A DNA stretch of 64,000 nucleotides from Paenibacillus agri. GTDB taxonomy: Bacteria; Bacillota; Bacilli; Paenibacillales; Paenibacillaceae. Positions 44,297 to 52,829 of the stretch are shown here, piece after piece. Position 1 is the first letter of the stretch. Each line of letters opens with the position of its first letter. Location of the stretch: contig NZ_JABWCS010000201.1 in the NCBI RefSeq assembly GCF_013359945.1, positions 62,001 through 126,000 on the forward strand, in the 5' to 3' direction. A model generated the notes under the pieces. That model was not told the DNA's origin, searched no databases, and saw only the letters and a list, made by a program, of their open reading frames with translations. A program made the position numbers and the translations under genes.

Positions 44297-47200
44297 TCAG
44301 AACAGTGCCGAAGGCAGAAGCTTCCTGCCGCCCTTAACCAGTGTGGATTCCAGCATGTCTCCCTTGGTTCCTCCAAAATAGAGCTGCCAGTATACGCCAA
44401 ACCGAATACTAACATCATTCTTAACCAGCTCGGGCGGAGTAACAATCAGCCACTGGAACCGCAGTGCCTTGGAGATTTCAAACACCGGGTCCAGCACGTT
44501 GTTCGAGACCATCTCGCCAAATGGATTATCATATAAAAAGACAGTCCAGCCTTTATTCTCACGGTTCACCCGTTTGTGGGTCATAATCATCATCGCTACC
44601 AACAGCTGAACGGACTGTCGCTGACCACCGCTACCGACGGCTTCATCCAAGGCCCCTTTATTAATGACCTCCCAATCGGAATAATGATATTCCTCAGGAG
44701 CAGCATACAGGAAGTAGTTCTCTGTAACAGGCTTGTACACCTGGAGTACCGGGAAACGGTTCTGGAAGGCGGCATAGACGATCCGGCCGTCGTTAATAAT
44801 TTCTTTGATTGCGGGAGCCGGAACCTGCTCCATTCTCGGATATTTCTTCAACAAATCCTGAATACATTGATTGAAATAGTCCGTGACTAGCGGCTCCACA
44901 TCGTCAGTGGCACGTGGCACATTGATATTTTTATAGCTTAACTTAACCAGTGGAAAAGCATGCTGATTCTCATTATGAATGATCATCCGCCGCTCCATCC
45001 GCTTCATAATATCCACAATCTGAATAACACGTTTGGAAGCCCGTCCGACCCACAGCTTGCGGGACAGTTCCATTCCTTCCTTGTCGCTCTGGATGCTCTC
45101 GATCTGGTCACGGGAGCTACGCAGCATGGAATCCAGCACCTGGCGGGCAATGTGAAAATCGTCCCAGTGAACGGTGTTCAACCGGTCCTGAATTTTGGTC
45201 TCCAGATCTGCATTCCAACCGCTCTTGGAAAGTCTGCTGCTCAGCGTGTTCTTCTCCTCTTTGACTTTCTTAGAGAGTTCCGCCCGTTTCTCTCTGCGCT
45301 GCTTAATCTGGAGAAGCCATTGTGACACGAACGCCTCACAGCTCTCCTGAACGCGCTGCTTCACCTCTTCCGGAATATCGCGGAGGTTCACACGCTCTTC
45401 AATATGGGCGTTCATAATTTGCCGCTGATTGGATAAGGTCTGGAGCAGCCGGTCTATACGTTCAAGACTTCGTTTGCATTGACTAAGCAGGCGCTCGTTG
45501 TCCTGGAAGCGCTGGTTAATCTCTTGCTCTTTGTAATCGAGCCCCTCCGTCCAGATTTCTACCGGACGCTCATGCTTCATCTTGATAGCTTTCTCGGCCT
45601 TGCTCAGCTCTTTCTGCAGATTGTCCGTTACGGTCTGGCAGCGGATATAGTCATCATGGATCTGCTGATAGTCCTCCTCCAGCCTCGCCGTATCGTCCTT
45701 CTGGCGTATTCTGGCCGCCATGATGGAATCGGCAGAGTCGGATGGCTCGGGCGCGCTACGCCACCCGGCATCGATCCCGCCGAGCGTTGCTTCCAGCTCG
45801 TTCAGATTCTCACGGGCAGCAGTAATCTGCGCCCCTCGAGTTCGGATTTCCAGCTCGCTACGAGAGAGCGATTGCTGGAGAGCCTCCACAGTGCTAAGCA
45901 GTTGCAGCAGCGTGTTCTGTTCCGCGGGGTCTACAAGTTCAGAAGCTGCGGCAGCTTCCTCTTCCATTATAGGCGCTTGTTGATCAGCCGGGAACACAAG
46001 CTCCGGGAACCAGAGCTGAAGCCTCGGGAAAAGCGAATACCGCGTATCGCCCATCCATTTCTCACGCTGGCCGGCCATGTTTTCTCTTTGTCCAGCAAGC
46101 TGGAGAAGCTGCTGATCTCTGACGGCGAGCTCTCTGACCAGCAGGCCTTTCCGTTCTACCGCTCTCTGCTTCTCCTGACGCGCCTCTTCATGCGCCCGGG
46201 TCCGCTCAATCCAGCTCTGTAGAGCGAGCTGACGTTGCTGCTGTTCGAGAATAGCAGCGGAGCCTTCTGCAAGCTCTCTGCTGAGCCGGACTATAAGGTC
46301 CTCATGGTCCTGTAGCTCCGCATTCAACTGCCCCATCTTCTGGCGCAGATCTTGTTCCAGTAGTCTCAAAGCATCCAACTTAGCGCGCAGGACCGTTGTA
46401 TTGTCCAGTTGGAACAGCCGATCATACTCCTGACGAGCGGATCTCAGCTTGGACAAATACGCTTCACCGTCCTGCAGCTCTTGCTCCTGCTCTTTGAGCT
46501 TGGCGGTAATGCCATTCTTCCAGTTCATAAACCGTTCCGGCTGCAGCACCATTTGCGGCCCTTCGCTAGCAAGGAGCATTAAGGCTGGAGAACCCGCAGC
46601 TGCCATATCCTCACGGATAAATAGCGGTACAGGGGATTTCAACAGCACCTCTTTCAGCATATCCGGCTGGATCTTCTCTGCTTCCCGCTTGGTGAGAATC
46701 AGTGCATAAGGCAGGAGCGGATATTGCTCCAGTTCCTCTTCCCGGGCTAGATAAGGGAGATCATTCAGGTAAGAGCTGCCCGCTACCGACTGGATTTTCA
46801 GATTATCCAGCATGTCCTTGACAGTCAGAATATCCCCATTGGGCACCCAATAGGATTGATTCTGCAGCTCCACATCCAGTAGCTGATGATAATAATCCCG
46901 GCGCAGCCGCTTGCTCTGCTGCCCAGCCTCCTCGATTCGGTGCAGGAACCTCGCGGTTATGTCTTCCTTCACTTCATATAGCGCAGTGGTTCCAAGCCGG
47001 CTATGCTCGTCATATAACTCCAGCAGCACGACAAGCTGTGACCACAGCTGTGATTCCCGCTGATTCTGCGTATCCAGCAGGGCACTCAGCTCACTAGTGT
47101 CTCGTTCATTGGCTGCGAACTGCTCGGCAAGCCGCGTATGCGATGTGAGCAGCGTCAAACGTTGTTCTTCCGTTGCTCTGACTCTCTCCTTCAGCAATGT

Positions 47201-48793
47201 CGACGTCTCTTCTAATTCCTGTACGGTGGCAAGCGACCGCTGAAGCGCAGGGCCAGGCGTATGAGCAGCTTCCGATCCATGCTTGGCGGCAAAGGTACCC
47301 ATGTCCTCGCTATACTTGCGGATGACCGACGTCAGATCATTAATCATCACATCAAGAGTAGCCGATTCCCGCAGGGATTCATCCCGCTGCTTCCGCAGTG
47401 TTTCTTCTTCCACGGTAAGCGAATGTAGAGAAGCTACAAAGCCAATAAGCGTCTGTTGCCACAATCGGGCAACGACATTCCACTGCTTCCGCAGGTTCTC
47501 CTTCGTCTCCTGAATCACCTCTTGGCGTTCTTTCATTTCCATCGAGCCTTCAATGGCCTGAATTTCCTTCTGCCACTGCTCTATTTGCGATATCTGAAGC
47601 TTGCGTTTCGCAAGGGAGTGAGCAATCTCCAGTTTCTTCTCCATCTCTTTGGAGTCAGCAAGCCGGCTACGCGCACGACTCTGATGATCGCTCAACCTAT
47701 TAAATTCTGTCTGCTTGGTATCCAGCTCCTCCTTGCTGCGCAGATACTTGAGGTTATCTCCTTCGAAGCGAAGCTGATCTGCTTCCTGATGATGACCTGC
47801 GAGTTCGTCTGCGATTCGGCGGCGCTCGGCTTCGGTGCTGTTCAGTTCTTCGTGGATCACTGTGAACATCTGCCTGCCTAGCAGCTCCGTCTCCTGCACG
47901 GCTTCCTCTGCTGCAGATCCTTCACCAACCAATTCATATAGCGGACCTGCCATGCCTAGAAACTCAGTATACGCCTGTTCCCGCTGCTCCAGCATAGGCA
48001 GGCGCTGAGCTATCGTTGCCGCATCAATGAACATCCGCTGCAGAGAGTTATCATCCTCCTTCGACCCTTCGTTCAGGCTGGCACCGATCTCAGGAATAAT
48101 CAGCTTCTCGAACACGTTGTGGTTCGTGAAGGCATCATGCTTTTTAAAATAACCCTTGATTCCGCCTTCTTCCCCGTTGATTCTGCGCATATTGCGCCAT
48201 TCTCCGATATGTATATCCCTGACTGCCAGGAAATCATAATATCTCTTCATGTCCGAGCTGTGGCTGCCAAACGGCATGATCTCATTCCGACGTTCACGAA
48301 CGTATTGCTGAATAGTGTCAAAGTCTGCCGCTTCGCGGGTGGTCTCATCATAGAGAGGAAGGGTGGAGAGATTCATCTCTGCGCCCTCGCCGTATTCCAG
48401 CAGCGCATATAACAAATAATCCACCTTGATATCCTGCTGATCCAGCGAGTTATGTGCCGTCATGGCGATACCAGTTGTGATATATTCGTTACGCTCGCTG
48501 TTATCCAGCCGCCATTCTATCGCCACGTGAAAGGTGTAGGGCTTGAGCTGTTTTTTATGATTATGGAAAAAAGCCTCGACCTGGTTCTCGCTATCTTTTC
48601 CCCATGGCGTCTTCGGAATCAGGAGTTGGAAAATGGATTGCAGCAATACCCCTTTCCCGCCCCCGTTCATCAGCGTGATCAGCGTATTGGCGGGTCCTTC
48701 CTCATTGCACAGGTCCAACACCATATCGTCATATTTCTTGAGCATTTTCTCGTATTTGAGTCCAGTTATCCGAATTCGTTCAATCCGCGGCAT
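44297..48793 (-). CDS. jetC: JetC-like SMC/MukB-type ATPase of a Wadjet-like complex
   Basis: About 1498 aa from ATG 48793 (RBS AAGGAAGG; a longer frame to 48829 has none). N-terminal Walker A region NGGGKGVLLQ (residues 43-52), where the usual Ser/Thr after Lys is Gly. Very long coiled-coil arms follow (about 270-1250), rich in Leu/Glu/Gln/Arg. The C-terminal head has a signature-like AVGSGGQRQSVQLLVAMM and Walker B TVFLYDNPFGEMVSNNVL. This is the layout of MksB/JetC condensin-like proteins that extrude and cleave plasmid DNA with JetA, JetB and JetD. It overlaps jetB by 14 nt. No jetD follows. Confidence 0.8.
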   Translation of the reverse strand: MPRIERIRITGLKYEKMLKKYDDMVLDLCNEEGPANTLITLMNGGGKGVLLQSIFQLLIPKTPWGKDSENQVEAFFHNHKKQLKPYTFHVAIEWRLDNSERNEYITTGIAMTAHNSLDQQDIKVDYLLYALLEYGEGAEMNLSTLPLYDETTREAADFDTIQQYVRERRNEIMPFGSHSSDMKRYYDFLAVRDIHIGEWRNMRRINGEEGGIKGYFKKHDAFTNHNVFEKLIIPEIGASLNEGSKEDDNSLQRMFIDAATIAQRLPMLEQREQAYTEFLGMAGPLYELVGEGSAAEEAVQETELLGRQMFTVIHEELNSTEAERRRIADELAGHHQEADQLRFEGDNLKYLRSKEELDTKQTEFNRLSDHQSRARSRLADSKEMEKKLEIAHSLAKRKLQISQIEQWQKEIQAIEGSMEMKERQEVIQETKENLRKQWNVVARLWQQTLIGFVASLHSLTVEEETLRKQRDESLRESATLDVMINDLTSVIRKYSEDMGTFAAKHGSEAAHTPGPALQRSLATVQELEETSTLLKERVRATEEQRLTLLTSHTRLAEQFAANERDTSELSALLDTQNQRESQLWSQLVVLLELYDEHSRLGTTALYEVKEDITARFLHRIEEAGQQSKRLRRDYYHQLLDVELQNQSYWVPNGDILTVKDMLDNLKIQSVAGSSYLNDLPYLAREEELEQYPLLPYALILTKREAEKIQPDMLKEVLLKSPVPLFIREDMAAAGSPALMLLASEGPQMVLQPERFMNWKNGITAKLKEQEQELQDGEAYLSKLRSARQEYDRLFQLDNTTVLRAKLDALRLLEQDLRQKMGQLNAELQDHEDLIVRLSRELAEGSAAILEQQQRQLALQSWIERTRAHEEARQEKQRAVERKGLLVRELAVRDQQLLQLAGQRENMAGQREKWMGDTRYSLFPRLQLWFPELVFPADQQAPIMEEEAAAASELVDPAEQNTLLQLLSTVEALQQSLSRSELEIRTRGAQITAARENLNELEATLGGIDAGWRSAPEPSDSADSIMAARIRQKDDTARLEEDYQQIHDDYIRCQTVTDNLQKELSKAEKAIKMKHERPVEIWTEGLDYKEQEINQRFQDNERLLSQCKRSLERIDRLLQTLSNQRQIMNAHIEERVNLRDIPEEVKQRVQESCEAFVSQWLLQIKQRREKRAELSKKVKEEKNTLSSRLSKSGWNADLETKIQDRLNTVHWDDFHIARQVLDSMLRSSRDQIESIQSDKEGMELSRKLWVGRASKRVIQIVDIMKRMERRMIIHNENQHAFPLVKLSYKNINVPRATDDVEPLVTDYFNQCIQDLLKKYPRMEQVPAPAIKEIINDGRIVYAAFQNRFPVLQVYKPVTENYFLYAAPEEYHYSDWEVINKGALDEAVGSGGQRQSVQLLVAMMIMTHKRVNRENKGWTVFLYDNPFGEMVSNNVLDPVFEISKALRFQWLIVTPPELVKNDVSIRFGVYWQLYFGGTKGDMLESTLVKGGRKLLPSALF

Positions 48794-49538
48794 AGACTTC
48801 ACCTTCCTTTTCCGCCAAAGTCCGGCCAATCAAGCCTCTTAATTCCTGATAACGGTCGACATCATGATACAGGTAGCGCATTCTCTCATAGAGTTCTTCA
48901 CGCGGGAAAATCCGCTTCTCCTGCTCGGAGATGAAAACCAGCTTCTCCTCTTCCAGCAGCTTCATCCCTTCATGAATCAGGCCGATCCGCGAATTGGCGC
49001 CTCTCGACAAAAGATCGCTCTCCTCCTGGCTCTTGGTCTGCATGTACAGACTGGACCAGACCTTGTGCATAGCCTGAATATCGAGCTGCCACTGGCGGCT
49101 GAACCGGCCGTCCTCATCCATCTGAATCCAGGCTGAAAAAAGCGAAGACACCTGATCGGCAATCTGAATATAAGACATACTGTCCTGTCCCGGCTTGAAA
49201 TTTGTCTCGTCCTGATCCATTTCTGCCAGGAAGACGAGGATGATGATATTAATCGTATGTAAATGGGTTTTGCGCTCGATGCGCGAGTATTTATTCTTCA
49301 GCTGCGTAAAGTTCGTAGCGAATACCGAGCCTAGCGGATTCACCAGCAGGTGGAGCCGATGCCCGGAATTCATCACCCGGCAGCCCGCTTCTCTCGCCAC
49401 ATATTGAAGTGCGTCATATGAAGCGGTATCTTGCAGGCATTCAGCGGCAGCGGGATCATCGAGGGGCAGCACCTTTTTGCGGAGCAGTTCAAAAAACAGC
49501 CGAGATGCCTGCTGCACTTGTTCCAGTGAATAACTCAT
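48780..49538 (-). CDS. jetB: JetB-like subunit (DUF6063 family), MukE/MksE-type
   Basis: 252 aa, mainly helical, consistent with a winged-helix MukE/MksE-like partner of the kleisin. It sits between jetA (18-nt gap) and jetC (14-nt overlap), a position and size typical of JetB. Segments such as VFATNFTQLKNKYSRIERKTHLHTINIIILVFLAEMD and a Tyr/Arg-rich C-terminus fit DUF6063. RBS AAAGGTGAG upstream of ATG 49538. Confidence 0.75.
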   Translation of the reverse strand: MSYSLEQVQQASRLFFELLRKKVLPLDDPAAAECLQDTASYDALQYVAREAGCRVMNSGHRLHLLVNPLGSVFATNFTQLKNKYSRIERKTHLHTINIIILVFLAEMDQDETNFKPGQDSMSYIQIADQVSSLFSAWIQMDEDGRFSRQWQLDIQAMHKVWSSLYMQTKSQEESDLLSRGANSRIGLIHEGMKLLEEEKLVFISEQEKRIFPREELYERMRYLYHDVDRYQELRGLIGRTLAEKEGEVYAAD

Positions 49539-49556
49539 GATGTGCTTCTCACCTTT

Positions 49557-51059
49557 CTATTCTACAATCGTAATCGTATATGGACTGATATCAAGGCCTG
49601 GCCAGAAAACACGCTGCGGTCCTTCCACAGCGATAGACGTCCGCAGCTTTTTACCACGCAGTACCTCCAGTTGCGGATTACCCGTTAACAAGTGCGCAAT
49701 CAGTTGCTGACATTCGTCGCTGCCACTGCCGCTGTCATCCTCCTGCTCCTGCACTGTAATTTCAGTCTGGAAGAACTGAATCCATAAATCGATCGCATGG
49801 GGAGTGGCAGCCCATTTGAGCTGCTCTTCTGCTGTAAAAGCCTGCGCTGTGAATGTAAACGACCCCTGTTCTGCCAAAGTATGAAACACCGGCATCCACA
49901 GTAGGGCCACCTCTGCCCACGGAATGCCTTTGGCAACATAGGGTGGAGAGAGGTCCTGCTCATCTTCCTCCAATTCTTCCGGCAATAGCTCAGGCATAAA
50001 ACCAACGTCCTGTTCTTCCCAAGCCCAAGGCAGCGGATAGACAAAATCCTGATTCGGTGCGAACAGACCACCGATCAACAGATCCAGACTGTCCCCAGAA
50101 GGTAGTCCCTCTTCCTTGACCCATTCCTCCCATACATGTGTACGGAAGTTGAAGCCCGTCGCGCCCCAGAACAGTTCCGGGAAATTCAGCCGCAGATTCG
50201 TCTCCACTTCGAAAATATTGAGGACCATCTCGGCCAGCTCATCATGCACCCGTCTGGACAGCTCCACCCGCTCTGACAGCAGACGAATCTCGTTAAAGTC
50301 GATAACATCTTTCTCATCATTGGCGAGCCGGGCCAGCGAACGATGAATATTGTCAAAGTGCCTGCGCTCCTCGTCGAACTGCTGATGGATCTCCTCCAAC
50401 CGCTGGTGACGTGACACCCCGTATTCGCTGAAAATATGCTTTGGATTGCGGCGCAGCGCGTTCCGGTATTCCTGTTGCTGCTGCGTCATTTTGCGCACCC
50501 TGGAGATCAGTTCATTGACATCCTGCAGCGCCCGGGTCACCCGGCCATGCTTGATATGCATCTGAATTTCCAACAGCTTGATGCTGATCTGGAATTCCTC
50601 GATAATCTCGTGGCTCATGAAGATCAGCTCCATGGCATACTCCGAGAGCCGGTAGATCGTCTTGCCGTTCTCCTCCCAGCTACTTCGCGTTGCGTCTTCA
50701 TCCACCGTAAAATATTTATATTTCTGCAGCGTCATCTGTCCCGTGGCATCATCATAATACCAGGATTCAAAATCCCCGCCGTTCCCGCTCCACAGCAAGC
50801 CGTCTACCAAACGCTCCACCGACTCGGTTGTGCCTAACGGGGCTATATTAAAACGCTCCAGCGCAGTCCAGACTAGCGCAATGATATCTTCTTTCGAGCG
50901 TCTTTCATTGGATTCCAGTTCCAGATAATAGACTTGCAGCAGGACACTTAACGCCAGCATCTCTTTATAAGGATGAATCTCCCCAAGGTTCATACCAGCG
51001 CCCAGATTCCACAAGGGATTCAGCCGTTTATTCCGCTCACCAAAATCAGACCAGTTCAT
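49557..51059 (-). CDS. jetA: JetA-like kleisin subunit (MukF/MksF-type) of a Wadjet-like complex
   Basis: 500 aa, first gene of the operon. The N-terminus is helical and winged-helix-like (ALSVLLQVYYLELESNERRSKEDIIALVWTALERFNIAPL). A central coiled-coil region (about 150-290) holds many Glu/Arg heptads (EIQMHIKHGRVTRALQDVNELISRVRKMTQQQQEYRNALRR), as in MukF/JetA kleisins. The C-terminal half is acidic. ATG 51059 overlaps a possible 14-codon leader ORF (51056-51100) by ATGA. The family call relies on gene order with DUF6063 and the SMC protein. Confidence 0.72.
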   Translation of the reverse strand: MNWSDFGERNKRLNPLWNLGAGMNLGEIHPYKEMLALSVLLQVYYLELESNERRSKEDIIALVWTALERFNIAPLGTTESVERLVDGLLWSGNGGDFESWYYDDATGQMTLQKYKYFTVDEDATRSSWEENGKTIYRLSEYAMELIFMSHEIIEEFQISIKLLEIQMHIKHGRVTRALQDVNELISRVRKMTQQQQEYRNALRRNPKHIFSEYGVSRHQRLEEIHQQFDEERRHFDNIHRSLARLANDEKDVIDFNEIRLLSERVELSRRVHDELAEMVLNIFEVETNLRLNFPELFWGATGFNFRTHVWEEWVKEEGLPSGDSLDLLIGGLFAPNQDFVYPLPWAWEEQDVGFMPELLPEELEEDEQDLSPPYVAKGIPWAEVALLWMPVFHTLAEQGSFTFTAQAFTAEEQLKWAATPHAIDLWIQFFQTEITVQEQEDDSGSGSDECQQLIAHLLTGNPQLEVLRGKKLRTSIAVEGPQRVFWPGLDISPYTITIVE

Positions 51060-51100
51060 CTTTCAGCCAACCCTTCATTGTCTAAAACTACTACTCTCAA
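51056..51100 (-). CDS. Possible 14-residue leader ORF coupled to jetA
   Basis: TTG 51100 with GGAGG 8 nt upstream encodes a 14-aa peptide starting (M)RVVVLDNEGLAER, whose TGA overlaps the jetA ATG. Its RBS is better than jetA's own. It may be a coupling leader or the remains of an upstream gene. Confidence 0.35.
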   Translation of the reverse strand: MRVVVLDNEGLAER

Positions 51101-51131
51101 TCCATCAGCCTCCATAAAAATAACATAAACC

Positions 51132-51168
51132 CATATCCGCCCCTCGATGGGGATACATATGGGTTGGA
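51132..51168 (-). other. Hairpin upstream of the jet operon
   Basis: AACCCATATCC...CCCC-TCGAT-GGGG...ATATGGGTT. On the minus strand it is followed by TATGTTATTTTT, so it resembles a terminator or attenuator just before jetA. It lies downstream of the minus-strand flavin reductase only after 480 bp of repeat DNA. Confidence 0.45.
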
Positions 51169-51237
51169 GATTTCAGCATTACCTCTTAACATACGGGAAT
51201 ATATGTTTCTATTATAGCATAGTTGAGTATTTTTGCT

Positions 51238-51276
51238 AATTAGAGTAGCGTCAACAAAACGCGAAAAATGTACGCT
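51238..51276 (+). repeat. GTACGC-type short repeat, copy 1
   Basis: The block AATTAGAGTAGCGTCAACAA followed by AACGCGAAAAATGTACGCTA is repeated on the minus strand at 52786-52829 with few changes, and partly at 52751-52780. Confidence 0.55.
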
Positions 51277-51277
51277 A

Positions 51278-51585
51278 TATAGAATGCATTAAAATAACAA
51301 ACAAAGACAAGAAAAAAGAGAGTTTATAACAAGGGATTCCCGAAGTGGAATTAACGAGGATTAGATTAAATGGGATCTGATTAATGAGGGGGAGTCCGAA
51401 GAACGAAGAGGAAGGCTTGGAACTTTAGGAGCGAAACGCTCATCTGAATGCTTTCTGCAGGAAAGTTCATGTCGGAAGCTTAAGCTGGACCCAGACTTCA
51501 ACCGCTAAAGGCGGCATATAAAGAAGAAATCTGGGTACAACAGCGACCGGAAGTCCAAACATTCACCGAAGTGACGCCACCTGAA
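51278..51585 (-). repeat. Dispersed intergenic repeat family, copy C
   Basis: On the minus strand the order is GTCACTTCGGTG, TTGGACTTCCGG, CGCTGTTGT, CAGATTTCTTCT, CCGCCTTTAGCGGT hairpin, GAGCGTTTCGCTC hairpin, TAAAGTTCCAA: the same sequence of blocks as copies A and B. About 90 bp is inserted before the distal AT-rich end (51278-51322). Confidence 0.7.
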
Positions 51586-51651
51586 ATGGCCAGAACAATC
51601 CGCAGCAACCACTTTTCAATCGTTTCTGTCCATAATGACTTCTAAGCTTCG

Positions 51652-52224
51652 TTATTCATTTTTCTCTAGATAAAAAAGATGATCTGTGGATTTTAATGTA
51701 TCGTCAACCGTTAAATAAGTTGATCGTCCCAAGTACAGCGGAATTTGCAACTTGGTAAAATCGGGAATTCCATCCTCTTGGAAAAGAGAGTCGTCGCGAT
51801 GAGCCTGCACAATTTCGCCTGTAATAAATTCGTGGCTACCATAGGAGTGAATATCTAGGATTTTGCATTCATATGCACCGTACGCGTCTGTGAGAATAGG
51901 GATATCCAATTTATGTCCATCACGATATGAAATATCGAACTCTTTAAATTTATTCTTCTGGTTACCAGAAAACGTACCTGCGGCTTGAATCCAGTTAGAA
52001 CGGCTTGCAGGAAGGAAATTGATTCCGAAAGATCCGCTTTCTACGATTAAGTTGTAAGAATACGTTTCTTTACGAATTGAAATCCCATAAATCGCCGGTT
52101 GATACGAGATCAATGTGTGCCATCCTGCTGCCATCAAATTTTGTTTACCATCATGACGGGAAGTAATCGAAGCGACGATTCCCGGATATGAGTACATCGA
52201 TAATTGCTCTTTTGGTTGTAACAT
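51652..52224 (-). CDS. Flavin reductase family protein (FMN-binding split barrel)
   Basis: 190 aa from ATG 52224 (AAGGAG 8 nt upstream). It has the split-barrel pattern of flavin reductase-like/DIM6 proteins: PGIVASITSRHDGKQNLMAAGWHTLISYQPAIYGISIRKETYSYNLIVESGSFGINFL. Such proteins bind FMN and reduce flavins with NAD(P)H, often for a monooxygenase partner, none of which is nearby. It stands alone with a long AT-rich upstream region. Confidence 0.85.
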   Translation of the reverse strand: MLQPKEQLSMYSYPGIVASITSRHDGKQNLMAAGWHTLISYQPAIYGISIRKETYSYNLIVESGSFGINFLPASRSNWIQAAGTFSGNQKNKFKEFDISYRDGHKLDIPILTDAYGAYECKILDIHSYGSHEFITGEIVQAHRDDSLFQEDGIPDFTKLQIPLYLGRSTYLTVDDTLKSTDHLFYLEKNE

Positions 52225-52660
52225 AGCTTCCACTCCTTGTTTTTTTCTAGGTAAAATGTTTAAGCGGCGCGAACCTGTCTCGAACTTAAGTGAACGGTTT
52301 AAGAATTTGCAGAGTAATCAATTGATTAATGGACTATTAACTAACTAATAGCAAGATAGATTACATACCGTAATAAACTTTATATATGTAAGCAAAGTAT
52401 ATTATATAACTACATTCGAGTCAACGAACAGTCTAGAAAATCATGATCTGGAATGTGATTTGTGGAAGACTATATTGAAATGATTCTAAAATGAATCATG
52501 GATCTGTTTCAGGTCCAAAGTAGGTCATTTAGGAAAATTCTACGCAAACTCAAATGTGTAATCGCTGCGGATACTTCGAAAAGGGCCTAACGGGGAATTT
52601 TATGGCGGCAGCATATTTCAAGTGCAGGAACAAGAAGGCTGTTTCATCCTAAAAAAAGCG

Positions 52661-52713
52661 AAAAAAGAAGCAATCCCCCCGGCCCTTACAAAGCAGGGGG
52701 ATTGCTTCTTTTT
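52661..52713. terminator. Strong bidirectional terminator
   Basis: AAAAAAGAAGCAATCCCCC...GGGGGATTGCTTCTTTTT, a 13-bp stem. It most likely ends the minus-strand GNAT gene (52830-53423). Confidence 0.85.
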
Positions 52714-52750
52714 AGATGGATCATTGAGCTGATTTATTTCAATGTGTCTT

Positions 52751-52829
52751 AACGTACGCATTTTCATGCGATGCCGACTTTAATTTTTCGTTAGCGTACG
52801 TTTTTCGCATTTTGTTGGCTGTACCCTAA
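52751..52829 (-). repeat. GTACGC-type short repeats, copies 2 and 3
   Basis: Copy 2 (52786-52829) reads on the minus strand AATTAGGGTACAGCCAACAA then AATGCGAAAAACGTACGCTAA and touches the GNAT stop. Copy 3 (52751-52780) is more diverged. AACGTACGC (52751-52759) and GCGTACGTT (52794-52802) also form an inverted pair. Confidence 0.55.

Larger units (their letters stand above)
51101..51651. other. 550-bp intergenic region with repeat copy C
   Basis: No supportable gene. It holds the jet-upstream hairpin (51132-51168), the GTACGC repeat (51238-51276) and repeat copy C (51278-51585). Confidence 0.6.
52225..52829. other. 600-bp intergenic region: AT-rich promoter DNA, terminator and GTACGC repeats
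   Basis: 52225-52440 is very AT-rich and probably contains the flavin reductase promoter. 52440-52640 shows no clear gene. A strong terminator lies at 52661-52713 and GTACGC repeats at 52751-52829. Confidence 0.5.

Noticed and set aside
45479..46222. 247-aa plus-strand ORF in jetC
   Set aside because: Antisense shadow of the Leu/Gln-rich coiled coil; the composition mirrors the true gene.
52530..52650. Possible zinc-ribbon fragment (MCNRCGYFEKG) resembling an IS605-type transposase end
   Set aside because: Only one Cys pair is visible and the rest does not follow the OrfB pattern; too short to call a remnant.
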